NCBI RefSeq assembly: GCF_014323725.1
Contig: NZ_JABVED010000002.1
Location: forward strand, 186,001-250,000
Reading direction: 5' to 3'
Length of the DNA stretch: 64,000 bases
Source: Actinokineospora xionganensis
Lineage (GTDB): Bacteria; Actinomycetota; Actinomycetes; Mycobacteriales; Pseudonocardiaceae
The notes under the pieces were generated by a model. That model had not been told where the DNA came from. It did not search any database and saw only the letters and a program-made list of their open reading frames with translations. Below, in pieces: positions 21,183 to 29,926 of the stretch (the first letter of the stretch is position 1; each line of letters starts with the position of its first letter). The position numbers and the translations under genes are program-made.

Positions 21183-21994
21183 GAGTAAGACCTCCGCTGG
21201 TCGGGCGGGGGGATCTCCGCGCCCTTGTACTCCACCGGGATCCCGCCGAGCGGGTAGTCCTTGCGCTGGGGGTGGCCATCCCAGTCGTCCGGCATGAGGA
21301 TCCGGGTCAGCGCGGGGTGTCCGTCATAGACGATCCCGAACATGTCCCAGGCCTCGCGCTCCTGCCAGTCGGCGGTCGGGTAGACCTCGACGACCGACGG
21401 GATGTGCGCGTCGGTGACGTCGACCGCGACCTCCAGCCGGATGCGGCGGCGGAACGTCATCGACGTCAGGTGGTAGACGGAGTGCAGCCGCTGCGGGATG
21501 TCGACCCCGTAGTCCACACCGGACACCGAGCTGCACAGCTCGAAGCGCAGGGCGGGCTCGTCGCGCAGGGTCCAGCAGAGCGCGACCAGGTCTTCGCGGC
21601 GGACGTAGAAGGTGATCTCGCCGCGGTCGACGGTGACCTGCTGGATCGCCTCGGCCGGGATCTCCCGGCGGGCCATGGCCGCGCGCAGGTCGTCGGTCAG
21701 CTCGTCGAACCAGCCGCCGTACGGACGCTCGGCCGGGGCCGGGGCGTACGCGGGCAGGCTCAGACCGCCGAAGCCGGTGGTGTCGCCGGTGCCCGCGACG
21801 TTGAACATGCCCTTGCGGGTGCGGCCCAGGACGACGGGCTCAGCGGGGACGGGCGCCTGGTGCTCGGCGGGACGGGCCAGGTCCTTCTCAGGCTCCTGGC
21901 CGGGCTCGGGCCGAGCGGCGCTCGAGTACTCGGTGCCAGGGGCGCGCCCGCTGTCCTCGGTGGGCTCGTCGCCGGTGGTGGGGGTGTCAGTCAT
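21179..21994 (-). CDS. nuoC: NADH-quinone oxidoreductase subunit C
   Basis: 271 aa. The C-terminal two thirds is the 30-kDa subunit domain ([44 protein letters not shown]). The first ~80 residues are a Pro/Glu-rich extension absent from short NuoC forms. ATG at 21994, 4 nt after the nuoB stop. Confidence 0.96.
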   Translation of the reverse strand: MTDTPTTGDEPTEDSGRAPGTEYSSAARPEPGQEPEKDLARPAEHQAPVPAEPVVLGRTRKGMFNVAGTGDTTGFGGLSLPAYAPAPAERPYGGWFDELTDDLRAAMARREIPAEAIQQVTVDRGEITFYVRREDLVALCWTLRDEPALRFELCSSVSGVDYGVDIPQRLHSVYHLTSMTFRRRIRLEVAVDVTDAHIPSVVEVYPTADWQEREAWDMFGIVYDGHPALTRILMPDDWDGHPQRKDYPLGGIPVEYKGAEIPPPDQRRSYS

Positions 21995-21998
21995 GGCT

Positions 21999-22550
21999 CT
22001 ACTTCTTCTTCGCGTACTTGATCGAAGACGCGATCAGCTCGGTGCGCTCACCACTGGCGGCGCGGATCGCGGCGCGGGTGGCGTTGATCGGCTCGTCCTG
22101 GATCTTGGCGTGCAGCTTGAGGATCGCGTCGAGCAGCATCTCCGGGCGCGGCGGGCAGCCGGGCAGGTACATGTCGACCGGCACGATGTGGTCGACGCCC
22201 TGCACCACGGCGTAGTTGTTGAACATGCCGCCCGACGAGGCGCACACGCCCATCGCCAGCACCCAGCGCGGCTCGGCCATCTGGTCGTAGATCTGCCGCA
22301 GGACCGGGGCCATCTTGTTGGTGACCCGGCCGGCGACGATCATCAGGTCGGCCTGGCGCGGGGAGGCGCGGAAGGCCTCCATGCCGAAGCGGGCGATGTC
22401 GTAGCGCGGACCGCCGGTGGTCATCATCTCGATGGCACAGCAGGCCAGTCCGAACGTGGCAGGCCACAGCGAGTTCTTGCGTCCCCAGTTCACCAGCTTT
22501 TCCAGGCTGGCCAACATGATTCCGTTGGGGAGCTTCTCTTCGATACCCAT
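21999..22550 (-). CDS. nuoB: NADH-quinone oxidoreductase subunit B
   Basis: 183 aa. Carries the N2 4Fe-4S cluster: adjacent Cys pair in [20 protein letters not shown] and PGCPPRPE. N2 is the last centre before the quinone. ATG at 22550 has AAGGAGG 8 nt upstream, the strongest ribosome-binding site in the operon. Confidence 0.97.
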   Translation of the reverse strand: MGIEEKLPNGIMLASLEKLVNWGRKNSLWPATFGLACCAIEMMTTGGPRYDIARFGMEAFRASPRQADLMIVAGRVTNKMAPVLRQIYDQMAEPRWVLAMGVCASSGGMFNNYAVVQGVDHIVPVDMYLPGCPPRPEMLLDAILKLHAKIQDEPINATRAAIRAASGERTELIASSIKYAKKK

Positions 22551-22571
22551 GACGTCTGCCTCCTTCCCCCG

Positions 22572-22976
22572 TCAGTTCCAGTCGAGGCCGCCGCGACGCC
22601 AGACATAGGCGTACGCGAAGCCGACCGTTGCGATGAACAAGAAGATCTCCACCAGGCCGAACAGGCCGAGGGCGTCCGCTGAGACCGCGAACGGGTAGAG
22701 GAACACCATTTCGATGTCGAACAGGATGAAGAGCATCGCCGTGAGGTAGTAGGCGACCGGCACGCGGCCACCGCCCGCGACCGGCTGCGGCGATGGCTCG
22801 ATGCCGCACTCGTAGGCCTCGAACTTCGCCCGGTTGTAGCGACTCGGGCCCAGGAGCGGGCCCAGCAACGCCGAGAACACCGCGAAGCCCGCCGCCAGGA
22901 CGAACATCACGACCAAGGGGAAGTAGATCCCCAAGCCTGACGACACATCCGCTGACTGTGCTTGGAGCATCGACAC
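22572..22976 (-). CDS. nuoA: NADH-quinone oxidoreductase subunit A
   Basis: 134 aa, three membrane helices; KFEAYECGIEP and LFDIEMVFLYP are diagnostic. First gene of the complex I operon. GTG at 22976 is taken as start; an ATG two codons in is possible (AAAGGA lies about 10 nt upstream). The 289-bp region upstream holds two Rex-type operators and a long dyad. Confidence 0.96.
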   Translation of the reverse strand: MSMLQAQSADVSSGLGIYFPLVVMFVLAAGFAVFSALLGPLLGPSRYNRAKFEAYECGIEPSPQPVAGGGRVPVAYYLTAMLFILFDIEMVFLYPFAVSADALGLFGLVEIFLFIATVGFAYAYVWRRGGLDWN

Positions 22977-23028
22977 CGCCGCTGTCCTTTCCCGCCGCCT
23001 ACGGCCGGAACCCTATGGGTCCTCGGTC

Positions 23029-23068
23029 ACACCCGAGCTGGTTAGGATGACCTAACTAATTCGGGTGT
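23029..23068. promoter_or_regulatory. Nested 40-bp dyad upstream of nuoA
   Basis: Outer arms ACACCCGA (23029-23036) and TCGGGTGT (23061-23068) and inner arms GTTAGG (23041-23046) and CCTAAC (23051-23056) share one centre at 23048.5. It can be a protein-binding site or, if transcribed, a hairpin in the nuo leader. The inner part TTAGG-N4-CCTAA resembles half of an IdeR/DtxR iron box (14 of 19 positions), too weak to claim. Confidence 0.55.
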
Positions 23069-23071
23069 AGT

Positions 23072-23089
23072 TTGTGAAAACATTCACAA
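23072..23089. promoter_or_regulatory. Rex operator, site 1 (nuo promoter)
   Basis: TTGTGAA-AACA-TTCACAA, a perfect match to the known Rex operator consensus TTGTGAA-N4-TTCACAA. Rex is the actinobacterial repressor that senses the NADH/NAD+ ratio and is known in Streptomyces coelicolor to act on respiratory genes including nuo. The site lies 96 bp upstream of the nuoA start. Confidence 0.85.
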
Positions 23090-23103
23090 GCCAAACCGCT
23101 CGG

Positions 23104-23121
23104 ATGTGAAGGGCTTCACAA
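23104..23121. promoter_or_regulatory. Rex operator, site 2 (nuo promoter)
   Basis: ATGTGAA-GGGC-TTCACAA, 13 of 14 consensus positions for Rex. Its centre is 32 bp, about three helical turns, from that of site 1, so two Rex dimers would bind on the same face of the DNA. Confidence 0.8.
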
Positions 23122-23161
23122 CATATCGGCGCCAGTCTAGGACCTGGCTCACAACGCGAAA

Positions 23162-23227
23162 CGCGGCCCCCTCGGCAACTCTCCGTGAACGAGTGATGTC
23201 CACAACAGAGTCATCGAGAGGGCCGCG
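23162..23227 (-). terminator. Long-loop inverted repeat after menJ
   Basis: 13-bp arms CGCGGCCCCCTCG (23162-23174) and CGAGAGGGCCGCG (23215-23227) with one mismatch and a 40-nt loop. It lies downstream of the menJ stop at 23266 and upstream of the nuo operators, so it may end the menJ transcript. Confidence 0.5.
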
Positions 23228-23265
23228 ACCTGCGCTAACGCGGTGCTAGCGCCTGCGAACAGAAG

Positions 23266-24567
23266 TTACTTGACAGTAGGTGCCAGCCGAGTCGCCGCGG
23301 TGATCACGCGGTCGAAAGCGTCGCCGTCCTTCTGGTCGTAAAGGCCCGCGAGCAGCTTCAGAACGAGCTTCATGAGGGTCTCGCGGGGCATTCCGTATTT
23401 GGTGGCCGTCCGCATGACCACCGGATTTCCGATCAGCTTGGAGAAGACGTTGCCGAGCCGGTAGTAGCTGCCCAGCGACTGCCGCAGCGCCAGCGGATAC
23501 CCGGCCAGCGCGCGCTCGCGAGCCGGTCCCTCCCCACGGGCCATCGCCTGGACGACGCACTCGGCGGCCAGCCGGGCGGACTCCATCGCGTAGCCGATGC
23601 CCTCGCCGTTGAACGGGTTGACCATGCCGCCCGCGTCGCCGACGAGCAGCAGGCCGTCGCGGTAGTGCGGGGTCCGGTTGAAGCCCATGGGCAGGCCGGC
23701 GCCGCCGATCTTGCCCAGCGCGTTGTGCTCGCGGAAGCCCCACTCCTCGGGGGTGCCATCGAGCCAGGAGCGCATGAGCTTGCGGTAGTCGGTCTTGCCG
23801 TAGGCCTTCGACGTGGAGAGCATGCCGAGCCCGACGTTGACCGTGCCGTCGCCCATGCCGAAGATCCAGCCATAGCCGGGCAGCAGGACGGGGTTGGCCG
23901 GGTCGGACTTGTCCCACAGCTCCAGGTGCGACTCCAGGTAGTCGTCCTTGCTGCGGGGGCTGGCGTAGTAGCGGCGGACCGCGACGCCCATCGGCCGGTC
24001 GTCGATCTTCTCCATGCCCAGCGAGAGCGCGAGCCGGGCGGAGACGCCGTCGCAGGCCAGGATGATCGGCGCGCGGTAGGTGACCGGGGTCTTGTCGGGG
24101 CCCGCCTTCGCTGTGACGCCGACGACCCGGCCGGTGCGCTCGTCGGTGACCGCGCCGATCACGGTCGTCTGCTCCGCGAGCCGGGCGCCCGCGCGCTGGG
24201 CGGTGCGGGCGAGCATCTCGTCGAAGTCCTGGCGGGTGCGGACCACGCCGTAGGGCGGGAAGGAAGCCAGGTCCGGCCAGTCGAGTTCGAGGGTCACCCC
24301 GCCGCCGACCACGCGCAGGCCCTTGTTGTGCAGCCAGCCCGCTTCCTCGCGGGTGTCGATCCCCAGGTCGATGAGCTGCTTGACCCCGCGCGGGGTCAGC
24401 CCGTCGCCGCAGACCTTCTCGCGGGGGAAGGTGCTCTTCTCCAGGAGCAACACATCCAGCCCCGCGCGCGCCAGGTAGGTCGCGGCGGTGGAACCGGCCG
24501 GGCCGGCGCCCACCACGATGACCTCGGCGTCCTCGCCCGCCTTGCGGCGACTGATCGAAGTGCTCAT
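23266..24567 (-). CDS. menJ: Geranylgeranyl reductase family FAD oxidoreductase (menaquinone reductase MenJ-like)
   Basis: 433 aa. N-terminal FAD-binding VIVVGAGPAGSTAATYLARAG, then PREKVCGDGLTPRGV typical of geranylgeranyl reductases, and a second FAD segment LLVGDAGGMVNPFNGEGI. M. tuberculosis MenJ (Rv0561c) saturates one isoprene unit of MK-9; position beside nuo, menG and the polyprenyl synthase supports the same role. Start ATG at 24567 chosen because AAGGAG lies 5 nt upstream; the open frame extends 17 codons further without such a signal. The leader holds a Rex-like site and begins 44 bp from the end of a TnpB element, so part of the promoter may be element-derived. Confidence 0.88.
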   Translation of the reverse strand: MSTSISRRKAGEDAEVIVVGAGPAGSTAATYLARAGLDVLLLEKSTFPREKVCGDGLTPRGVKQLIDLGIDTREEAGWLHNKGLRVVGGGVTLELDWPDLASFPPYGVVRTRQDFDEMLARTAQRAGARLAEQTTVIGAVTDERTGRVVGVTAKAGPDKTPVTYRAPIILACDGVSARLALSLGMEKIDDRPMGVAVRRYYASPRSKDDYLESHLELWDKSDPANPVLLPGYGWIFGMGDGTVNVGLGMLSTSKAYGKTDYRKLMRSWLDGTPEEWGFREHNALGKIGGAGLPMGFNRTPHYRDGLLLVGDAGGMVNPFNGEGIGYAMESARLAAECVVQAMARGEGPARERALAGYPLALRQSLGSYYRLGNVFSKLIGNPVVMRTATKYGMPRETLMKLVLKLLAGLYDQKDGDAFDRVITAATRLAPTVK

Positions 24568-24575
24568 GACGCTCC

Positions 24576-24593
24576 TTGAGAAAGCTTTCACAT
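24576..24593. promoter_or_regulatory. Rex-like operator in the menJ leader
   Basis: TTGAGAA-AGCT-TTCACAT matches the Rex consensus TTGTGAA-N4-TTCACAA at 12 of 14 positions. It overlaps the Shine-Dalgarno sequence of menJ by two bases (CTCCTT, 24572-24577) and lies downstream of a possible -10 hexamer TAGACT (24601-24606, minus strand), a position suited to repression. Confidence 0.5.
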
Positions 24594-24611
24594 ACGCCAC
24601 CGAGTCTAGAG

Positions 24612-24655
24612 TTGACATCCTCCCCCAAGCCGAAGGCGGGGGATTCCAACAGCGA
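24612..24655 (-). ncRNA. Right end / omega-RNA (reRNA) region of TnpB element 1
   Basis: Transcript-sense hairpin with a 5-bp C/G outer stem and GCC-TTC-GGC inner stem, at 24622-24642, preceded by CGCTGTTGGAATCCCC and ending in TGTCAA. In IS605-family elements the guide RNA overlaps the 3' end of tnpB and ends at the right end, so the RNA probably begins inside tnpB; its 5' end cannot be seen here. Confidence 0.6.
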
Positions 24656-25849
24656 TTACCTCACCATGAGGAGGTCGCGTTGAGGTTCACGGTTCGCAGG
24701 CTCACCCAACGGCAGGCCTCCCCGTGCAGCCACGGCATGCCCTGCCGCGAATCGAATATTAAGGGCCGCGTTCACGTCCGCGTTGCAAGCGAAACCACAG
24801 GACCGGCACCGGAAGACGGCTTGGCTCTCGCGCGCCCCCCGAACCACAACCCCACACGCCGAACAACGCTGACTGGTGAACCGCGGATCGACCTTCACCA
24901 CCCGGCCCGGAGCCTTCTGCCCCAAGCGGGCCGCGAGCAGGCCCCACCCGTTGGCGAGGATTCCCCGGTTCAGCCCGGCCTTCTGCCGCACACCCCGACC
25001 GGGGGTGTCGATAGTGCCCTTCGCCGACCGGGTCATGTTGCTGATCTTGAGGTCTTCGACCGCGATCAGATCGAACTGCCGGGCCAAGCGGGTGCTGGTC
25101 TTCTCCACCCAGTCCTTGCGCCGGTCGGTCTCGCGGGCCTTGAGCTTCGCGATCGCCGTCTTGACCTTGCCGCGCCGGTTGGAGCCGCGTTGTGCCCGGG
25201 CGAGCTTGCGCTGCAGCCGCAGCAGGCGGGCCTGCTCGGTTCCGCGAAGGGCGGGCGCTTTCAGCAGTTCACCGGTGGACAGCGCGGCCGACACCACCAC
25301 ACCCCGGTCCACACCCACCACCGCACCGGTGCCCGGCCCTGCGATGGGCTCGGGCACCACAGCGAACGCCAGATGCCAACGACCGGCACGATCCCGAGTG
25401 ATCCGGTAGGACTTCACACCGTCGACCACGGCACGCGACCAGCGGAACCGCACCCAGCCGACCTTGGGCACCTTGACCTCGCCGACATGGCGGGACACTC
25501 GACGAACGTCGCCCGGACCGACCGTCACGATCCGAAAACCCTCGATCTGTCCGCGGCGGCGCCAGGTCGGTCGCCGGTGGGTCCGGCGGAAGAAGCTGGC
25601 CATCGCCTGGGCGAAATCCTTCAACGCCTGCTGCTGCACCATCACCGACCCCGCCGCCAACCACGGGTTCTCCGCCCGCGCCTGCGTCAACTGGCGACAC
25701 TGCGCGATGTACCCCGGTGCCGCCTTGCGTCCCAACCGCCAGTGGGCGTGTTGCTCCACCGCGAGGTTCCACACGAACCGGGCATGCCCACAATGCTCCA
25801 ACAACAGCCGCTCCTGGGCGGGCGTCGGCTGCAGACGGAACCTGGACAT
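24656..25849 (-). CDS. tnpB: RNA-guided endonuclease TnpB, copy 1
   Basis: 397 aa. N-terminal helix-turn-helix domain (RFRLQPTPAQE start, GHARFVWNLA), OrfB central domain, RuvC-like active site with Asp near 181 (GVDRG), Glu near 265 (AVEDL) and Asp near 358 (NADVN), and a zinc finger CSAC...CRSC. All catalytic and zinc ligands are intact, so the nuclease is probably active. About 85% identical by eye to the copy at 56006. ATG at 25849; the frame remains open upstream but similarity to copy 2 supports this start. Sits between menJ and the DUF4328 genes. Confidence 0.93.
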   Translation of the reverse strand: MSRFRLQPTPAQERLLLEHCGHARFVWNLAVEQHAHWRLGRKAAPGYIAQCRQLTQARAENPWLAAGSVMVQQQALKDFAQAMASFFRRTHRRPTWRRRGQIEGFRIVTVGPGDVRRVSRHVGEVKVPKVGWVRFRWSRAVVDGVKSYRITRDRAGRWHLAFAVVPEPIAGPGTGAVVGVDRGVVVSAALSTGELLKAPALRGTEQARLLRLQRKLARAQRGSNRRGKVKTAIAKLKARETDRRKDWVEKTSTRLARQFDLIAVEDLKISNMTRSAKGTIDTPGRGVRQKAGLNRGILANGWGLLAARLGQKAPGRVVKVDPRFTSQRCSACGVVVRGARESQAVFRCRSCGFACNADVNAALNIRFAAGHAVAARGGLPLGEPANREPQRDLLMVR

Positions 25850-25978
25850 GCCGATCAACCTACTGATCAGCACCGACAGAAACGGGATCGCATGGCCCAC
25901 GCGTCGACTGAGGTGTGAAACAGTTCGCCCGCCGTGTCCGATGTCTCGCGGCACGTCGACGACGCTCCTGGGGGAGTA

Positions 25979-26674
25979 ATGACCGCACCGAACGCTGCCG
26001 TCCTGCTGGGTGAGCAACGTCGCTATCTGCTCGTCCGACCGACTGGTCTCGCGGGCTATCTCGCCGTCGTCCTGATCGCGCTGGCCGTCGCCACCGGGTT
26101 GGTGACGGCGTGGTCGGCGTGGAACAGCTACTACGTCTTCGAACAGTTCGAGCAGGGCAGCGCGACGGTCGGGCCCGATGAGGTCGTCGCCGCCGAGGAC
26201 CTGTGGATCTCCCTGGTCGTCACCGATTACCTCGTGTTCGTGCTCGCGGGAATCGCGTTCATCACGTGGCTGTACCAGGTCCGCCGCAACGCCGAGATCT
26301 TCTGCGACGCGCCCCATCGCCGCTCCGGTCGGTTGGTCGGCTGGAGCTGGGTCGTCCCGATCGTCAATTTCTGGTACCCGTTCCAGGTGGTCATGGACAT
26401 CTGGAAGGCCAGTGACCCGGCCACCCCGCGCAGGCTGGATTCCTTGCGCACGGTGCAGGCAAGCCCTCTACTCGGCCTGTGGTGGGGGTTCTGGTTGGCG
26501 TCCTACGCCGTCAGCACACTCGGCGCGCTGGTCCCCACGAGGACCCCGCTGGACGAACTGCTGGCGGGCGCGGTCGTGATCACCGCGGCCGAGATGCTCA
26601 CGGCCGTCGCGGGTGTGCTGATCATCCTCTGTACCCATCGGATTATCCGCTGGCAGGCACAGCCTCGCGTCTGA
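25979..26674 (+). CDS. DUF4328 family membrane protein, first of three
   Basis: 231 aa, about four to five membrane helices. Diagnostic stretch: charged NAEIFCDAPHRRS loop, then WVVPIVNFWYPFQVVMDIWKASDP, PRRLDSL and the final RWQ. DUF4328 proteins are widespread in actinobacteria and have no established biochemical role. ATG at 25979 has GGGGGAG just upstream. First of three tandem paralogues, 32 nt before the second. Confidence 0.85.
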   Translation: MTAPNAAVLLGEQRRYLLVRPTGLAGYLAVVLIALAVATGLVTAWSAWNSYYVFEQFEQGSATVGPDEVVAAEDLWISLVVTDYLVFVLAGIAFITWLYQVRRNAEIFCDAPHRRSGRLVGWSWVVPIVNFWYPFQVVMDIWKASDPATPRRLDSLRTVQASPLLGLWWGFWLASYAVSTLGALVPTRTPLDELLAGAVVITAAEMLTAVAGVLIILCTHRIIRWQAQPRV

Positions 26675-26706
26675 CATCGTGCATACGCGCCACTGACTGG
26701 GGAACC

Positions 26707-27423
26707 ATGACCGCACCAGCTGTAGACCCGTACCTCTACCGAATGTTGAGACCCGTGGCCGGGCTGGGCGCCGTCTCCGCCGTCCTCATCGCGATCACCG
26801 CCACGCTCGGCGTCGTGTCGGCATGGTCCACTTGGAATATCTATTTCCTGCTCGAGCGATTCTTCGACGATGATTTGACGGTCGGCGCGGCCGACCTGCT
26901 CGCGGCGAAAGACACCCTCTTCGCGGTCGCGTGGAGCCGCGGCGGCGCGCTCGTCGTCACCGCTGTCGTGTTCGTCGTCTGGCTGCGCCGGGCACGGCTC
27001 AACTCCGAGACCATCTGCGAAGTGGCCCACCGGCGCTCCCGCGGCTGGGTCGTGGGGTCGTGGGTCTGCCCGGTCGTCAACCTGTGGTTCCCCTACCAGG
27101 TGGTCAGCGACGTCTGGAAAGCGAGCAACCCGGACACGCCGCGGCGGCTCGAGACGCTCCAGGCCGAGCGGATGGCGCCACTGCGGTTCGTCTCGGGCAG
27201 CAGGCACCTGGGGCTCTGGTGGGGCTGCTGGGTGGCCGCTTTCGTGATCCAACAGGTCGCGGCGGTGGTCACCTACGAGGACAAGCCGACAATGGAGATG
27301 ACCCTGGTGGCGACGATCGCCGATACCCTGACGATGTTCTTGCTGGCCGTGTCCGGAGTGCTCATCATCCTGGCCGTGCGGCAGATCACCCGCTGGCAGT
27401 CGCCGCCGCGGGGAGTGTCATGA
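26707..27423 (+). CDS. DUF4328 family membrane protein, second of three
   Basis: 238 aa, same topology as its neighbours. Loop LNSETICEVAHRRS, core [24 protein letters not shown], then PRRLETL and RWQ. ATG at 26707; the stop overlaps the next start by 4 bp (ATGA), so the second and third genes are translationally coupled. Function unknown. Confidence 0.85.
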   Translation: MTAPAVDPYLYRMLRPVAGLGAVSAVLIAITATLGVVSAWSTWNIYFLLERFFDDDLTVGAADLLAAKDTLFAVAWSRGGALVVTAVVFVVWLRRARLNSETICEVAHRRSRGWVVGSWVCPVVNLWFPYQVVSDVWKASNPDTPRRLETLQAERMAPLRFVSGSRHLGLWWGCWVAAFVIQQVAAVVTYEDKPTMEMTLVATIADTLTMFLLAVSGVLIILAVRQITRWQSPPRGVS

Positions 27424-28118
27424 CCGGAACACAGCCTCGCCGATATCTCTCCCTTCGGCCGGTAGGCAGGCGTGGAATCGTGGCGTCCGTGCTGATCGCG
27501 GCCTCAGTCGGGTTGGCGATCGCTTCCGCGGTGGCGAACTGGAACGCCTACCTCGCCGTGGTCGACTACAAGCGCCGCGACGCGACCTTCGAGGACGCGC
27601 TCGCCGCCCGCGACCTGACCATCGAGTACGGCGCGACCTACTTCTTCGTGTTGGCCGCCGCCGCGATCACGTTCCTGTTGTGGCTCTACCGCGCCCGCGC
27701 GAACGCCGACTTGCTCTGCGACGCGCCGCATCGGCATTCGAAGCCGTGGGTCGGTGGGTCGTGGTTCTGCCCGGTGGTGAACCTGTGGTTCCCGTACCAG
27801 GTCATGTCCGACGTGTGGAAGGCCAGCAAGCCGGAGACGCCGTGGCGGCTGGAGTCGCTCAAGCAGGTTCCGGGCAGCCCGCTGCTGTGGGTGTGGTGGG
27901 CGTGCTGGGTCGGCAGCTTCGTGATCGGCCGGGTGTCGGCGCTGGTCAACGACCAGCAGACGTCGCCGACCCTGGAGAAGTACTACACGCTGGCGATCGT
28001 CAAGTCGGTGAGCGCGGCCCTGATGATCGTGGCGGGCGCGTTGATCATCGTGGTGATCGTCCGGATCGGCCGCTGGCAGGAGCGGCCCCGAGACGACCTG
28101 GCCCTGGCTACGGCTTGA
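27420..28118 (+). CDS. DUF4328 family membrane protein, third of three
   Basis: 232 aa. Loop [13 protein letters not shown], core [24 protein letters not shown], then PWRLESL and RWQ. The core of this copy is closest to the second one, consistent with stepwise tandem duplication. Its 3' end overlaps the convergent menG gene by 11 bp. Confidence 0.85.
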   Translation: MTGTQPRRYLSLRPVGRRGIVASVLIAASVGLAIASAVANWNAYLAVVDYKRRDATFEDALAARDLTIEYGATYFFVLAAAAITFLLWLYRARANADLLCDAPHRHSKPWVGGSWFCPVVNLWFPYQVMSDVWKASKPETPWRLESLKQVPGSPLLWVWWACWVGSFVIGRVSALVNDQQTSPTLEKYYTLAIVKSVSAALMIVAGALIIVVIVRIGRWQERPRDDLALATA

Positions 28119-28794
28119 CAGCCCGGTGCAGCGCGACGACGCCGAAGGTGAGGTTGAGCCACTCGACCTCGCCCCAGCCCGCCTCGGCGATCATCTCCGC
28201 GACGGTGCGCTGGTCGTGCCAGTCGCGCATCGACTCGGCCAGGTAGGCGTAGGCCTCGGCGTTCGAGGAGAACGGGCGGGTCACCAGCGGCAGGCCGCGC
28301 AACACCGTGTTGTGGTAGAGCCAGCGCAGGATCTTGGCGGGCGGCTGGGAGACCTCGCAGATCACCAGTCGCCCTCCCGGCCTGGTCACCCGGGCCATCT
28401 CGCGCAGCGCGGCGACGGTGTCGTTCATGTTGCGCAGGCCGAAGGACACGGTGACGGCGTCGAAGGCGTCATCGGCGAACGGCAGGTGGAAGGCGTCCGC
28501 GGCGACCTTGGGGACCGCCCGGGACCTGCCGCCGCGCAGCATCTCCTGGGAGAAGTCGGCGGCCACGCACCAGGCGCCGGAGCGGGCGTGCTCGATGGTC
28601 GAGACCGCGGTGCCCGCGGCCAGGTCGAGCACCTTCTCCCCCGGTCCCGCGTCGAGGACGCGGCGGGTCTGTTCGCGCCATCGCCGATCGAAGCCGAGGG
28701 TCATCACCGAGTTGGTGCGGTCATACCCCTTGGCGACTCCGTCGAACATCTCGGCGATGTCTTGCGGATCCTTGTCCAAACCGGCGCGAGCCAT
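28108..28794 (-). CDS. menG: Demethylmenaquinone methyltransferase
   Basis: 228 aa, UbiE/MenG-type class I SAM methyltransferase. SAM-binding [12 protein letters not shown], then [20 protein letters not shown] and [14 protein letters not shown], which are specific to this family. Catalyses the last step of menaquinone synthesis, C-methylation of demethylmenaquinone. It follows two glycosyltransferase genes by 22 nt, as menG follows mgtA (Rv0557-Rv0558) in M. tuberculosis. Confidence 0.93.
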   Translation of the reverse strand: MARAGLDKDPQDIAEMFDGVAKGYDRTNSVMTLGFDRRWREQTRRVLDAGPGEKVLDLAAGTAVSTIEHARSGAWCVAADFSQEMLRGGRSRAVPKVAADAFHLPFADDAFDAVTVSFGLRNMNDTVAALREMARVTRPGGRLVICEVSQPPAKILRWLYHNTVLRGLPLVTRPFSSNAEAYAYLAESMRDWHDQRTVAEMIAEAGWGEVEWLNLTFGVVALHRAVKP

Positions 28795-28816
28795 GGCCGA
28801 ACTGTACGAGAAGACC

Positions 28817-29926
28817 TCAGTTGAGGCTCAGCGCGGTCAGCATTCCGCGGACCGACGTGGGCCAGTCGAACTGCTCGGCGCGCGCCCGGGCGGCGGCACG
28901 CCGATCCGGCTCCGGTACGGAGAGCAGCCCCTCGACCGCGCCCGCGAAAGCAGGGGCGTGGTCTGAGACCGCCGCGCCGCACTCCGGGCGCACCAGCTCG
29001 CCCAGGGCTGACGACTCCGAGACGACCACCGGGGTGCCCGAGGCGAGGGCTTCCAGCGCGGCCAGCCCGAACGTCTCATGCGGTCCGGGGGCGAGTGAGA
29101 CGTCGGCGGTGGCCAGGAGCGCGGCGACGTCGGCGCGGTCGGAGACGAAGCCGAGGAAGGTGACCGGCAGGCCGCTCGCGCGCCTGCGCAAAGCGGCCAT
29201 CCGGGGGCCGTCGCCCGCGACCACGAGCCGCACCCGGTGCCCGGAGCCGTGGAGTTCGGCGAGGGCGTCGACGCTGCGTTCGACGTGCTTCTCCGGGGAG
29301 AGCCTGCCGCAGTGCACGAGCAGGGCGTCCGCGCCGGCGGCCAGGGTCGCGCGAAGAGCGTTGTCGTGGCGGGTGGGGGCGAACGTCGTGAGGTCCACAC
29401 CGAGGGGGACGCGGCGGATGTTGTCCGCGCCGATGCGGTCGAACTCCCCGCGCGCGAACTCGGTCGTGCAGACCACGGTGTCGTAGGAGGCGGCCATCCG
29501 GCGGTTGGCGGCGTCCGCGAAGCGCCGGGCGACCGGGCCGGGCAGGAGGAACTGCTCCAGCAGTCGGTCGAGCCGCTCGTGGGAGATGACCACGCTGGGG
29601 ACGTCGTGGTCGGCGGCCCAGTGGCCCATGCCGCGCAGGGTGAGCCGGTCGGAGACCTCCAGGCGGTCCGGCCGCAGGCTTGGCATGAGTGCCTTGACCC
29701 GCATCGGGTCGACGGCCCGGTAGCCGCCGGTGCCGGGGATGGCGGGGGCGGGCAGGGTGAGCCGCCGGACGCCGGACGGCAGCCATTCGTCGCGGCGGTG
29801 CCCGCCGGGGACGACGAGGGTGACCTCGTGCCCGGCGGCCACGTATCCCGCGCCCAGGTGGTGCAGCGCGGTTCGAAGACCTCCGGAGCGCGGGCCATAG
29901 AAGTTGGCGAGCTGCACGATTCGCAC
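28817..29926 (-). CDS. GT4-type glycosyltransferase
   Basis: 369 aa. N-terminal acceptor domain starts [21 protein letters not shown]-terminal GT4 donor domain has [19 protein letters not shown] and [18 protein letters not shown] (EX7E motif). Probably transfers a sugar, perhaps mannose, to a lipid or glycan in the envelope. GTG at 29926 shares one base with the TAG stop of the upstream gene (TAGTG), so translation is coupled. The acceptor cannot be told from sequence. Confidence 0.85.
   Translation of the reverse strand: MRIVQLANFYGPRSGGLRTALHHLGAGYVAAGHEVTLVVPGGHRRDEWLPSGVRRLTLPAPAIPGTGGYRAVDPMRVKALMPSLRPDRLEVSDRLTLRGMGHWAADHDVPSVVISHERLDRLLEQFLLPGPVARRFADAANRRMAASYDTVVCTTEFARGEFDRIGADNIRRVPLGVDLTTFAPTRHDNALRATLAAGADALLVHCGRLSPEKHVERSVDALAELHGSGHRVRLVVAGDGPRMAALRRRASGLPVTFLGFVSDRADVAALLATADVSLAPGPHETFGLAALEALASGTPVVVSESSALGELVRPECGAAVSDHAPAFAGAVEGLLSVPEPDRRAAARARAEQFDWPTSVRGMLTALSLN

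Larger units (their letters stand above)
24612..25885 (-). mobile_element. IS605-family TnpB-only element, copy 1
   Basis: Right end with the terminal TGTCAA on the minus strand (24612-24617) ending in TCAA, the known right cleavage sequence of several IS200/IS605 elements. The left end is less certain: similarity with copy 2 continues to about 25885 (GTTTCTGTCGGTG on the minus strand). No Y1 transposase tnpA is present, so movement would need one in trans. Confidence 0.75.

Noticed and set aside
23042-23060. Iron box upstream of nuoA
   Set aside because: Only 14 of 19 positions agree with the consensus, against 17 for the clear box at 36059, and the match comes from the inner arms of a larger dyad.
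23072-23121. TGTGA-N6-TCACA pattern as Crp/GlxR sites
   Set aside because: The sites fit the Crp pattern, but site 1 also matches every position of the longer Rex consensus TTGTGAA-N4-TTCACAA, and nuo is a known Rex target; Crp remains possible but second choice.
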